DNA from: Desmodus rotundus
Lineage: Eukaryota; Chordata; Mammalia; Chiroptera; Phyllostomidae
Reading direction: 5' to 3'
NCBI RefSeq assembly: GCF_022682495.2
Contig: NC_071391.1
Location: 45,165,998 to 45,229,997, forward strand
Length of the DNA stretch: 64,000 nt
Shown here: piece after piece, positions 36,128 to 48,000 of the stretch
Layout: each line of letters opens with the position of its first letter
Numbering within the stretch: the stretch's first letter is position 1
The notes under the pieces: generated by a model
The model's database searches: none
What the model saw: only the letters and a program-made list of their open reading frames with translations
What the model was told of the DNA's origin: nothing
Position numbers and translations under genes: made by a program

Positions 36128-36959
36128 TGTTGGGAAAAGCCCTGCCTGGTTTCAGAAGCTGTAAACCCCCCATGGCTAAGGCTGAGTCAGAGACCTTGGG
36201 ACCATAAGCCACTAAGGAGACAAAGCTTATCTTCCTGGCAGGGTTGCAGCCTCTTCCCCCTTTTACTTCAACCTGGTTGGCCCCAGGCGGGTGACTGGTT
36301 AGCCCATGATGGGTAAGATTCCACAAGGGAGAGATGACCTAATACAAGCATGGTCACGAAGAGGCTCTCAGGGAAGGACTTGGGGGGCGGATATAGAAAA
36401 AGTGGGTGATGGACCCTCACTCCTTGGCTTTGACATAGCCTAAGTCCTCATTCTGTCTGCAAGAAGTCTCCTAATCTCTTGGCTGCCTTACAGCCTTCCC
36501 CTGCCTGACTTGAGCCTGAAACAATGACAGAGGGCAGTGCAGTCCTGTGCTGGAAAGGGCGGATTCCCCAGGGCAATCAGGCCTGAGAAGGAATACATAA
36601 AACCCTGTGAAAACTGCTTTGCTAAGAATGTCCTCAATTTTCTGATAAGGGTCCAAGTATGAAATGAGTTTGTTTCCCAAAGTTTTATAGCCCTTTAGCT
36701 AACTGACCCTGACTCAGAATAAGCCCTCAGAGTTCTTTGTATGTTATCTATTGTTTGAACCTTACTGCCTGACAATGATTGATGAGTTTTACCTGTATTC
36801 CTGTGCAAAATGAACCCAATAAAAGCCCACTGAGGAAAAGGCTCTTGGTCCTTCTCCTTTGAGAGATCGGCCACCTTTCCTCCCCAGGAAGGTCATGTCT
36901 TGGTAGATTTATTTTCATCCTTGGCGGACGGGGGGCTCTGCGGGCAAAGCTCCCCCACA
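36128..36959 (+). mobile_element. Solo LTR of an endogenous retrovirus (copy 2)
   Basis: It starts TGTTGGGAAAAGCCCTGCC and ends CCCCCACA, with TCTAG directly before (36123-36127) and after (36961-36965) as the integration duplication. It is the same family and orientation as 27826-28620, with an AATAAAAGCC signal at 36818. The last quarter differs from copy 1 in sequence and length. No internal viral genes are present on either side, so it is a solo LTR. The 7.5 kb between the two LTRs contains OR52M1 and not a provirus. Confidence 0.8.
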
Positions 36960-37032
36960 GTCTAGAAATTTTCTACATGCTCCCCAACCTCAAACTGTAT
37001 AGTCAATGTAAAACTGCTTATAGCCACTGCAG

Positions 37033-37614
37033 TATGAGGGGAGACCCAAAAAAAACCCAGAATTTATTTTTTAAAAATTGTGTATTTATTCTTACATGTT
37101 TAAACTTCAGTCACTTTCTAAGTTCTCTTCATTTGATGCAATACACCTATCAAGACTTTTTTTCCTCTGCTCAAAAGGTTTTTAACTAATTGATTTTGAT
37201 GCCTTTTAGTGCTTCTGCCATTTTGTTTATTTGTTTCACCTCTTCCACATCAGCAAAATGTTTCCCTTTGAGGACATTTTTCATCCAGGGAAACAAAAAA
37301 AAAAAGTTGTCAAGGTAAGATCAGGTGAATAGAGAGAGTGAGGCAAGGGGGTCATGCCATTTTTGGTCAAAAACTGCTGAACACTCAGTGTGGTGTGGGC
37401 AGGTGCACTCGTAAATTACCCATCATGAAATGGGCAAACGCATTGAAAGAGTCTTCAAAAAAAATTCACTGAAATTGAACACAGCTTCTCACAACAACGC
37501 CAGCTGGTACACTGGTACAGATGGGTTCCTAGAACACTCACCCAGTGGGGGAAGCCTCTACTACAAAGGCCCACCCTTCAGAAGATAATTCTGGTTTGGG
37601 GGGAGGCCCTCATA
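37033..37614 (-). mobile_element. Mariner-type DNA transposon, internally deleted (copy 2, antisense)
   Basis: Bounded by TA at 37033-37034 and 37613-37614. The ends read TGAGGGGAGACCC at the left and GGGGGGAGGCCCTCA at the right, an imperfect inverted repeat. Read on the minus strand it keeps the C-terminal part of a mariner transposase: a YSPDL block near 37330, KGKHFADVEEVKQ near 37260 and AEALKGI near 37215, followed by a stop. The N-terminal and central catalytic parts are absent. It is collinear with 20753-21319 but inverted. Confidence 0.8.
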
Positions 37615-37935
37615 TATACATAGTCATTTCTTGCATTTATGCCTGTGCACATGTTACGCTCTCAGCCAAGCGAAGTAGGAATGCCATTCCATTCAGACCC
37701 ATATCTCGCTTTTGAAACTTGGTTCAGTAGTCCCCTCCTCCAAATGAACTCTGCCTTTAAATTTAGAGTGTAACAGGTGAGCTAGGCTTTTTGGTACCTG
37801 GATGTCTTGTGTGATATTAAAAACTATTAAGTGTTCAATAAATCAGTGCATTTGAATTGAATTATATTGTTAAAGGCTCATGTAGTATGGCCTCTCCCTT
37901 TAATAATTCGACTTTATTAACCAACTTAAGACAAC

Positions 37936-38370
37936 TATGGAATAAGCCAGTCAGAGAAAGACCAATACCATATGATTTCACTTATATGTGGAAGCTACTG
38001 AACGAAATAAACAAACAAGCAAAATAGAAACAGACCCATAGATACAGAGAAGAAACTGACAGTTGCCAGTGGAGAAGGGGATTGGGGTGAAAAGGTGAAA
38101 GGTACCAAAAAGATAAAGGGATTAAGCAGTACAAATAGGTAGTTGCAGAATAGCCACAGAGCTGTGATTTGCAGCTTGGGGAACAGCGTCAATAGTGTCA
38201 AGGTAACTGGGTATGGGGCAGGAGGGCGCTTGGGGCCACTCTGTAGAGTGCATGGTTGTCTGGCTACTTTGTTGTACTTCTGAAACTGGTGTGGAATGGT
38301 ATTGAATGTAAATTGGTTGAAAAATTTTAAAAATAAAAACAAATCAACACCTCCAGAAAAAAAAAAAAAA
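37936..38370 (+). repeat. LINE-1 3' end with target-site duplication
   Basis: A 5'-truncated L1: 'CAGTCAGAGAAAGACCAATA', 'GATTTCACTTATATGTGGAA', 'AACTGACAGTTGCCAGTGG', ending in a long A-run at 38357-38370. AAGACAAC occurs just before (37928-37935) and at the end of the tail (38369-38376) as a duplication. Confidence 0.85.
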
Positions 38371-38489
38371 GACAACCTTCTTAACTGATGGAGAGGTATG
38401 CAGGTGATGTGCAGAACATTATATGAACTTTCCCCATAGGATAATATCTTAAATTAATATTAAATAAGTCAGGTGTACAGCCTTGAAAG

Positions 38490-39125
38490 CAGAGATTAAT
38501 CAGAAACATGGCTCATATTCATTCTCACACTTTCCAAAAGAGAGGGTGTCCCGGCCCAAACACGAGATACCGATGGCAGACTGGGCGAACTGCATGCCCT
38601 TCGATTGATGAATGGATAATGAAAGCGCAGTGTACTTACATAACTGAATGTTGCTCAGTCATGAAGAAAATCCTGCCAGTCGTGACAACATGGATAGACC
38701 TTGAGGGCTTTATGCGAAGTGAAGTCAGAGAGAGAAAGACAAATACTGCATGATTTCACTTACACATGGAATCTAAAAGGTTGATGTAGAAACAGAAGAG
38801 TGGTGATGTCAGGGGTTGGGGGTGGCGGAAATGAGAAGTTTGTCAACAGATACAAACTTCCGGTCATAACATGAGTAAGTTCTGGGAATGTAACGTACAA
38901 CATGGTGACTATAGTTAACAATATTGTATTTTATACTCGAAAAGTGCTAAGAAGCAGATCTTAAAAGTTCTCATCACACAAAAACGATAATTATGTGAGG
39001 TGATAGATGTGTCAACTAACCTTATTGTGATGATCATTTAACAAAACATATGTGTATCAAAGCATCACATTGTATACCTTAAACTTACATAATGTTATAT
39101 GCTAACTGTATCTCAATAAACCTTG
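38490..39125 (+). repeat. Old LINE-1 3' end
   Basis: 'ATGAATGGATAATGAAAGCG', 'CATGAAGAAAATCCTGCCAG', 'GACAACATGGATAGACCTTG', 'CAACATGGTGACTATAGTTA', 'CATTGTATACCTTAAACTTA' and 'CTAACTGTATCTCAATAAA' follow an old L1M-type 3' UTR in plus orientation. Confidence 0.85.
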
Positions 39126-41215
39126 TGGTAGGAGGAGTAGCTTTAAAATCAGACTTAACTTCTCTATCCTACATCCAAATCTTTATATACTTCCAATTTT
39201 ACCAAAGATTTTAACAATTCTTTTAACTTGAGTCTGCATGAGGGAGAGAGCAATAATCTCCTAGAATTACTTGGGAACCTTAACGTGTGTTAACACATTT
39301 CCCAGAAATGGTTAGTAAATGAAATCTAGAGCCGGATAGAAAGAACAATTACACAAAGCATTTTTGTTAACATTTAGAGGGTGAAAAATCAATTTTGCAC
39401 TCTCAAAATGGATCCTGAGTAGCAGAGAGGCTAGTGAGGAGGTTAAAATAAGATTTCTAGGCCCAGTAATAAGCGCACAGAAGGTAGAAAAAAAATGCAT
39501 GAATAATTAATGTCATTGAGGGTTCTCATAAATCAAGGTGGAGTATTATGAATTACTAACAATGATTATAAATGTACCTCCTTTTATATATGTGAGAACT
39601 TTTCTATAGAAAACATTAAATCTTTGCCATATTTTCTGAAACCATTCTCTCCACTTTAAGAATATTAAGTATATGGTAAGAAAAAATGAAATAAAAGTAT
39701 TTAAAGTAAATGCATTGGACACAAATTGTTTAAATAGTGACAGGTCCATGCTTTGTAGAAATCAATGAAATGAAAACAGTATTTTGTTTTGCTCATGTAC
39801 ACAGCAGATATTTTAAAAATTACTACAGGACAATTTAGCAAATGAACTCACTTAATGCTGGGTGAAACACAACTGGACACTTTTGGAAAGCAACTTGACA
39901 GTAGAATTAATGAGGTCTGCAGAAGGGTCGATAAGATTCCCTGGAATTCTACCCCAAGGTTGAGCAGAAAAGGGCTATGGACCAATATGTCTGTGCCACT
40001 TTCCATGGTGGGAAGATGGACTTACCACTACTCTGGGAAGTATGGGTTAGAGTAACCACAGACACAGACACCTACACTATTGTAACTTGTGATTATGATT
40101 ATTTTTAACACAAGTTGAAAAAACTAGAAGCAGAATGAAAAATTACAATATTGATAAAGTTTACATTTAAGTAATTTTCTTCTTTATTTGTATAGCCTAG
40201 ATTTTATATTAACAGTTTTTCTAGATAGTATAAACAATGATTAACAAAGAAAATTAAAATTTCATATTGATTATACCAGTATCTGATGTTTTTCTTCCTG
40301 CCTATCTCTTGTGAATTTTCCCAATATCCCTCTTGAAGTCTTTGCAAACCTTAGGCCTAGGAAGAGAACAGACACCTGGGGCCAGCCAAGAGCCCCAGCA
40401 GGAGAATAGAAATAAAAGTTTATAATCTAGTCCTGGGAGGCGAAGTGTGATAAGGAGTGAAGACTGCTCCCAAGGGGCGGGGGTGGTAACTGAAGACCCA
40501 GAGGGAAGGGCACAGGTTCTCTGTACAACTCTTGGGAAATAACTGGCTATTTTCAGCATCTGGATAAAGAGGTGAAGGACAAAGGAGAAAATAGTGAAGA
40601 GATCAGGTCCATGGCTCCCCCATACACTGTGAACTACATTCATCGAAGACTCCTGACAAAAGGTGACTGCTGTAAGAAACAAATAGACTCTGTGGACAGC
40701 ACCCCAGTGGGTAAGTACATTCCAGAGATGGGACCAAAGTCATTGAAAACACTCCAGTTTTCAGAAACTACATTCATCTTTAGTTCATCCAGGGCTTACC
40801 TTCTTCACAGTTCTAGTCAAAAGTTGAAGAAATAAGTTGATGATCATTTGGTCTGGATTATGAATCAAGTAAGAGAAACCCCAAGGCTTACCCAGTGCTT
40901 TGTTGCCTAGTGCCCTCCATACACAAGGAGAAAGATTGGGCTATCCCACCTGATTAGGCTCTTATCTTCTGCTCCAATCAGGCAAGCTCTCCTGAGTGGA
41001 CACTTACAGGATCAGCAGGTTTCTTCAATTGATTATATCCATGTCTAGTCATACAGCGGGAAAGAAGGATGTGGAGTCACTAAAGTCATATGGAAATAGC
41101 ACTGTGTCTGTGTTCCATGGAAGATGGTGAAGAACCAAGGGGAGGGCTCAATACGGAAGGGAATACAATGCCTATTTCAGAAGCCAAGCATCCTAACATT
41201 TCACCTTCTGTGTGC
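39126..41215. other. Intergenic DNA, nothing recognised
   Basis: About 2 kb of mostly AT-rich unique DNA with only short chance frames. Confidence 0.4.
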
Positions 41216-41220
41216 GTATA

Positions 41221-41241
41221 CACACACACACACACACACAC
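41221..41241. repeat. (CA)n microsatellite
   Basis: Ten and a half CA units preceded by TGTGCGTATA. It directly adjoins an antisense MIR. Confidence 0.9.
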
Positions 41242-41244
41242 TTA

Positions 41245-41395
41245 TAAATAGCTCATTTAATACATGAAACATCTCTAAGGTAGCTATCACTCCCCTTATT
41301 TCACAGACTGGGAAATAGGATAGAAAACCGAGGCCGAGAGATGACACTCCCTAAGTCACACAGCCAGAAACAATGAAGTTAGTGTTTGAACCTTA
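41245..41395 (-). repeat. MIR SINE, antisense
   Basis: 'CTCATTTAATACATGAAACA', 'CCCCTTATTTCACAGACTGG' and 'AAGTCACACAGCCAGAAAC' are the reverse complement of MIR. Confidence 0.75.
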
Positions 41396-42089
41396 GTGGG
41401 TATTGCTTCTAATTCAAGTTTATTTCACCATAACAAAACATCTCTCAGGAGCCTCAGACTCACAATCACAAAGTTCTTCCAGGAGTTGAAGGCATGTCAC
41501 TCGTGTCCAGGAAAGAATGCCCTTGTGTGGGTTGACACAGAAAAGATTTCTCTGAAATATTTTAGGAAAGTAACACAACTCAGGGGCCACAACTTAGTTC
41601 AAACCACCATTCAAAAAGCCAATTATCAGCTTGGTGGATTTATTTTTATACATACCTTCACATTCTTTTTGTCCCAGCTTAAAACAATTGTATTGGTTAA
41701 ACTGGGTCTGGCACAAGTAAAAGTTGTAAGTCTGGGTTTCCCTCAATCCTATGAACATTGATTCTTTTATGATGGGTAGACACTACTTTGACCTACCCTG
41801 ACACTGAGCAATTAGACTCCTTTCTGCTTTAGGATGGTGGTTCATCATAATAGTTTCAGAGAACATTTCAAGCATTCTCCTTGTTATGAGATAAAATCGT
41901 ATACTAACTAGTGTTCTCCTTAAATCTTTGTCCCATCTCTACAATTCCTGGACTTTGAAAGCATCCTTAAAGATGTCCCATGAACAGAGAAACAGGAAAT
42001 TATTCCAATTTGCAGAATATAAATTTTTGGTCTACTCCCCATAGTGAACAGTAGAATCCAGGGAAAGGAAGCTATTGCTAGGTGCCAAG

Positions 42090-42260
42090 CAATATTTTTT
42101 TTACTTATTTTTGTGCCTTATATTTACCCTTTGCAGATGATATTGTCTCCATTTTTCATTAAAAAAAAGACACTTTAAGAAGCTGGGCAACTTGCCCAAA
42201 CACTGAGTAAGATCTGGCGTGGGAACGCCTGTTTGGTAGGTGGCAAAGCCAGTGCCCTGA
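42090..42260 (-). repeat. MIR SINE, antisense
   Basis: 'ATTGTCTCCATTTTTCATTA', 'AAGCTGGGCAACTTGCCCA' and 'GGTGGCAAAGCCAGTGCCC' fit a diverged antisense MIR. Confidence 0.6.
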
Positions 42261-44347
42261 GCTGGTACTGAGGTGCTGCCTCCCTGGACCCCTTTCCCTT
42301 TCCCATCTTATCCTGCAGATCCACAGAAACCTCCATTTGATCTCTGAGGAAGTGGCTTCACACATGTTATCACTTACTGGCATATTAAAGTACCCAATTC
42401 ACAGAATTGTAAAATCAGAGTTAATGTAAAAGAGCACTTGTGAGCCATTTTATACTTCACAAAACTTTCATTTTTCTTTTCAACACCCAGTCAAAGCCTA
42501 ACCTAGAAGTAAGAAAATGCATAAAAACATAAAATTGTATTGGAGCATGAATGAGGAATCCATGAGGTTACATAGGGGCATTTCTTATGCTTATTTGCTA
42601 TGAAAATGTAATTGCTATTTATGTTTTAGACAAGGATATTTGAAATGTTCATGGGCTTATTTGAGACAAGTGAGGAGAACTTAGTGACTACTAGCCACTA
42701 ACTCTGGTGTAAGCTAGAGATACTGAAAAAGGTTTTGTAGAGGAGAGGTGATCTGGATGGGCCTTGGAGAATGGGGGAAATTTTCTTGGATAAAAGTCAA
42801 GAAGGTGGTGAAACCACTCAGCAAAAAACATGGCTATTTGAAGAAAGGCACCATGGTGAGTATAATCATGGGGAGTCTGAGACTTGAGTCTGCTGAGAAT
42901 CTGATGGAAAACATGAGGATGTCAAGCCCAAGACAGGGTAGGAAGCAAATTAGGCCCTCAGATTCTGAACCCTGAGGATGTGAAGCAATAGGATCCCTAG
43001 CGACAGGCACCTGAAGGACAGAAGAGCAAGAAATTGGCCAAGTGTTGGCCACTGCTCTTATGCTGACCTCTTTGTCTCTTCAAGGAACAGAAAACAGTCC
43101 ACATGACCCTTTCACTGATCACAACCTTCTTGGTCTCTGTCAGTCCATTATTTTTCATTCCATCACTCGCATCAGATAATGGGTCAAAGCATCCAGTGAA
43201 ATGTGCTCATGAAAAGATGCACCTCTACCTTTTTCTACTCAAATTATGTATAATGCCCAGATTCTCAGAGAGTTTAATAAGGTCTGTCCTTATAGTAAAG
43301 CTTTCTTAAGGAACTTTTTACCTTTTCATCATCTTTTTAACCATGAAATCTGGGCAATCTTAAATAAGAGATCTTTTCCTTTGAGAAATTAGGTCCGATG
43401 CCAAATATCATTGGGGAAATCAATTAGAATTGACAATATGACCAAACCAGTGTTAAACCTTTAGAGAAAAAGTAATTGTATATATTGACTAATATAAGGG
43501 GACAATTAACTAAGGAAAATATTTTTGATCGGGTTTTAATAACTTATAAGATTATTTTTAAATCTCTTAGCCATTTTTAAAAGAAAATATACATACAGAA
43601 GGGAAAAATGAAAGAAGGGTGTGTGTTTTATATTATAGTGTCTTTATAGATGGCACACATACATCTTAATGAATTTACAATCTGCCTCTTGCTATTCTCT
43701 CACTTATTGAGATATATAAACATTTTATCATGTAAATATATAGCTCTAAAAATAATATAAACATAATTCTAATTCATTGAATAGATGTACTAGAATTTAA
43801 ACAATGCTTTATTTTTGAACATATATTTCTTACAACTTTTCGTTATTATAAAAATAAATAATTACAAGTAGATAATCATTGTTATTGATGTTATAATGTT
43901 ACTATATATACAGTGATAAGAGGAGTATATTCAGGCACTGGGCTAAACACGTTACATGGACTTACATTTAATCGTTGCTCATAGAACTTTTCTGTATCTT
44001 TTCATTTCCTTTAGAAAAGGTTTCCCAAAGCAAAATTACTATGTCAAAGGGAATGAACAATTTTGGGGACTTCTACAGTGGAGTAGGACAATTAGCAGTA
44101 GAAATTATGAGCATGCCTGTTTCTACATTTACCAGTGGGTGTTTTCATGCTTAGTCTCTTTTATAAGACATGTAAAATGCCAGTTTTCAAGAAGACATTT
44201 ATAATTCTTCTTTATTATAGGTCCCACCAGTTTCCCAGGATGGAAATAAGAACTAGTAGTCTACAGTTTCCAGAGGCAATCTCTCTCGTAGAAGTAAAAA
44301 TCTAAAAATTAGAGCTCCTATCTCTTGGATATTTCTCACCCTCAGAT
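42260..44347. other. Upstream flank of the OR52M-like gene
   Basis: Mostly AT-rich unique DNA, with possible ancient L1 traces near 43560-43700 and 43960-44060 that I cannot confirm. A good splice acceptor (TTTCTCACCCTCAG) ends at 44345, two bases before the ATG, so an upstream 5' exon of the receptor probably lies here. Confidence 0.4.
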
Positions 44348-45301
44348 ATGTTCCTGTCTAATAATGCCTGCTTGGTGCCTACTTCTTTCTGGCTCACTGG
44401 CATCCCAGGACTGGAGTCTCTGCACATCTGGCTCTCCATCCCCTTCAGCTCCATGTACCTGGTGGCCGTTGTGGGGAATATCACCGTCCTGGCTGTGGTA
44501 AAGGTGGAGCGCAGCCTGCATCAACCCATGTACTTCTTCCTGTGCATGTTGGCTGTCATTGACTTGGTCCTGTCAACTTCTACGGTGCCCAAACTGCTAG
44601 CCATCTTCTGGTTTGGTGCCCACAACATTGACCTAGATGCCTGCTTGACCCAGATGTTTTTCATCCACTGCTTTGCTACAGTAGAGTCAGGCATTTTCCT
44701 TGCCATGGCTTTTGATCGCTATGTGGCCATCTGTGACCCTCTACGCCATACTTCAGTGCTCACCCACACAGTGGTGGGTCGTTTGGGCCTGGCTGCCCTC
44801 CTTCGGGGTATACTCTACATTGGACCCTTGCCCTTGATAATTCGCCTGAGGCTGTCCCTTTACCGGACCCAAATCATTGCCCACTCCTACTGTGAGCACA
44901 TGGCTGTGGTAACCTTGGCATGTGGTGACACAACAGTCAATAATTTATATGGAATGGGAATTGGCTTTCTAGTATTGATCCTGGATTCATTAGCCATCAC
45001 TGCCTCCTATGTGATGATTTTCAGAGCTGTAATGGGATTGGCCACCCCTGAAGCTAGGCTTAAAACCCTAGGGACATGCAGTTGTCACATTTGTGCCATC
45101 CTTGTCTTCTACATCCCCATTGCTGTTTCCTCCCTTACTCACCGCTTTGGCCATCAGGTGCCTCCCCATATCCATATCCTTTTGGCCAACTTTTACCTCC
45201 TCATCCCACCCATCCTCAACCCAGTTGTCTATGCTGTCCGTACCAAACAGATTAGAGAGAGACTTCTCCACATTCTTAAAGCAGAAGCTCAACCCAAGTG
45301 A
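44348..45301 (+). CDS. Olfactory receptor, OR52M-like (second intact copy, inverted)
   Basis: An intact single-exon frame of 317 residues, closely related to OR52M1 at 30156-31115 along its whole length. Features are [24 protein letters not shown] in TM2, [10 protein letters not shown] (120-129), [15 protein letters not shown] in loop 2, [14 protein letters not shown] before TM6 (S-C in place of the G-S of the relative) and [16 protein letters not shown] (from 291). As a class I odorant receptor it should act in sensory-neuron cilia. It is transcribed away from OR52M1 and is the only receptor in the window on the plus strand. The N-terminus has N-A-C and no NxS/T site. It may be the counterpart of a locus that is a pseudogene in humans (OR52M2P), but I cannot verify this. 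Confidence 0.92.
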   Translation: MFLSNNACLVPTSFWLTGIPGLESLHIWLSIPFSSMYLVAVVGNITVLAVVKVERSLHQPMYFFLCMLAVIDLVLSTSTVPKLLAIFWFGAHNIDLDACLTQMFFIHCFATVESGIFLAMAFDRYVAICDPLRHTSVLTHTVVGRLGLAALLRGILYIGPLPLIIRLRLSLYRTQIIAHSYCEHMAVVTLACGDTTVNNLYGMGIGFLVLILDSLAITASYVMIFRAVMGLATPEARLKTLGTCSCHICAILVFYIPIAVSSLTHRFGHQVPPHIHILLANFYLLIPPILNPVVYAVRTKQIRERLLHILKAEAQPK

Positions 45302-47790
45302 CTATTCTGCACCTATGGGGCATACAGATATTTAGTTATGTAAAGAAAGGGCTCTGACTCGGAAAGTCAATGCAATAATACCCATGCAGCTGGGTCTTAC
45401 CTGAGTGTTGGAGATAAGGGCCTGTGAGCAATGAAGAATATATTCTGTATGACCATGAATTTTCTGAAAATGGAAAGGGGAATATCTTAAATATCATTGT
45501 GGAGAGAAATCAGAGCAAAAGTTTTTGTACTACTATATCCCTTTTCCTATTTGACTTCATCACATGAAGCACAACAGGTAGAAGCATGCAGACGACAGAA
45601 GTAGGATCATCTCTATTTTTGACCTTTTCTGGTAAAGGACTTATAGTTTCTCTTTGGAGAATGTTTTCAACAATTTCTAGAAGGTAAAATTATACTCTAA
45701 CACTTTCTTGAAGACCATTTACAAATTCTGTTAGTAAAGGCCTAGAAAAATTCAACTGTGTTGGCAAGCTTGTCCAATCCTTTTGGCTTTCCCCAGAAAA
45801 GGCCTTTTATTGAGGATGAAAGCAATATGAATATTAGAAATCTTAATCTAATGGAATCTTACTGCCCATAAGAGTTAAAGTCCTCAAGCCAGATTATTTA
45901 CCCATTTAAATCAAGAGATAAAAATATGATATCCCCCACCTTCTCCTAGTAATAGAGTTAACTGGAAGCAGGGAGGAGGAAACAGAGGACATTTAGGAGA
46001 TTTCATTTTGGAGGCCCTGAGATGGCACACGCGAAGGACAGCAACTGAAATGGTAAAATGACAGTGAGAAGATGACAGTGGGATTACTGGCATGAAAGAG
46101 AATAAAGGTAGAGAGAATAAACAAAGACCCAGTGGTAGATACAAAGCTCGAAACAGCTTCAGATCTTTGGTAAATTCTTGTTTCATATTTTTTATTTTTA
46201 TATGATTTTACCCTTTTTACATTTATTGATTATAGCAATTTCATAATGAAAATTATTATTCCAGGCTAGAAACCTACAGAAAGTGTGGTAATACATGAAA
46301 AATGGAATGAATGAATCACTTCTAACTGTAGTTATTCAGAATTATGGTATGTCCATTGTAGTTCTAAAGTGTTTCAGACTTTAAAATGCACATCTCGCCT
46401 CCTCAGTTTACAAACCATTACAAAATCTAAGAAAGCTAAGGTGACTTACCTTAGGTTAAAAATAAACTATCATAGTATTCTGAGAGTATAATCTAAAGAA
46501 TCCACTGGTTAAGCCAGAGGTAAAATTCAAGCTTCATATTATATTAAAGAGAAAAGAAAACTTAGGATATCAAACTCTTTTCTATACTTCAGCTTGTTCC
46601 AAATTTCTATTTTTTTATAACCCTATGCCTAAACCTAAGGTTGGCTGGGTCATATATATGTTTCTCTATTGTTTGGGGGTAAAGGTTGCTCATTCACCTT
46701 ATCAAGGGCCCTGGAGTCCAGTGCCAAACCCAAGTCCACTTATTGGGGAAAGGTTATGTTGATGTACATAATTTTAGTGCCAAATGTAATCTACCTTTTG
46801 ATTTTTATTAGGAGTTGACGAAAGGATTCTATAGGCCCCAGAGCTAGAAACTTGTTTTACAGCATTATCTCCTGACCATGACCCTGGGCTTTGGGGAAAA
46901 ATTAAGAAAAATCCACTAGTGGCACCAATGCTGAGGGAAATGACAAGGAAACTTTGTCATGGGATAGCTCTTTGGCATAATGCTTAAAGTCCATTTATAC
47001 TGTGTAAGCAGAGAGTGTATGTGGAGATCCAGATTTTAATCTGGATTTAGCACTAATCTTTCTGAATGTAATTAACTTTCTAGCCAAATAACCTCAACCT
47101 CACAGGAAGGTGTTTCTTTCTAGAAATCTGCTGGGTCTACCATAGATCAGGACCAAATACCAATCATCTCTAGCTTCTTCAGATAGCATTGAATGCTTGG
47201 GGGTAAAGAAGAGAAAATACCATCTGTCGGTATCCTCCTGCTCTATCCAGGGACAACCGCCCATGACAACACCCTTGCCTATCAGACGCAGGGTATGAAC
47301 TTGGTTACAGTAGAGCATTTAACTGCTATTGTCAACCGCACTCCTGGCTGGGCTCTTTCATGGTGAAGGGGTTATCTCAGAACAGGATGGAAGAGAACAT
47401 GCAGTGGTGAATGCCGTATGGGGACGTGACAGAAGTCCAATGATTAAATCTCTCTCATTTAAAGCCAACATTTTGTTTCTCCTTCACACAAATGTCTCTG
47501 CTCCCGTTTTATCACCCACCCCAAGGTGGGGGTAAAAGATACTGTCATCAGCTGCTTTTGAGTCTGCAAGTCCTCATGGAAAAGTGAAGAGTGTGGAAGT
47601 TTTAAGGGAGGAGATGTTTTTACAGTTATTTGTAAAGGGTCATGTGGCACAGGTTGTCTCAATGTTAGTTTTAATGATTTTCACATTTATACTATGTTTA
47701 TGTAATATGTTAATATTAGGGCAGCTGTATCATTTTTCAAAATTTTTATAAGTTTAAAACTATTTCTAAATAAAATATTTAAAACATGAA
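45302..47790. other. Downstream flank of the OR52M-like gene, nothing recognised
   Basis: About 2.5 kb of unique DNA. I found no gene, RNA or well-preserved repeat. Confidence 0.4.
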
Positions 47791-47794
47791 AAAA

Positions 47795-48000
47795 GAACTT
47801 GGGCTCTGGAATTACAATAAATGGCAGAGAGAGATCTGAACCAATAACAATCAGACTTTGGATGAATTCTACAATCTAAACCTCAGTTTCCTATTCTTGA
47901 AAATAAAAGTAATGGTACTAAATTTTTATGGTTTGTTATAAGAATATAATAAGTTAATGAATCTAAAATGCCTACATAGTGCCTGACACATAAAGAAAAA
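47795..48000 (+). repeat. MIR SINE
   Basis: 'TTGGGCTCTGGAATTACAAT', 'AACCTCAGTTTCCTATTCTT' and 'AGTGCCTGACACATAAAG' are sense MIR landmarks. Confidence 0.75.

Noticed and set aside
27826..36959. A full-length provirus between the two matching LTRs
   Set aside because: The interval holds OR52M1 and ordinary repeats, no gag/pol/env frames, and copy 2 has its own integration duplication. They are solo LTRs.
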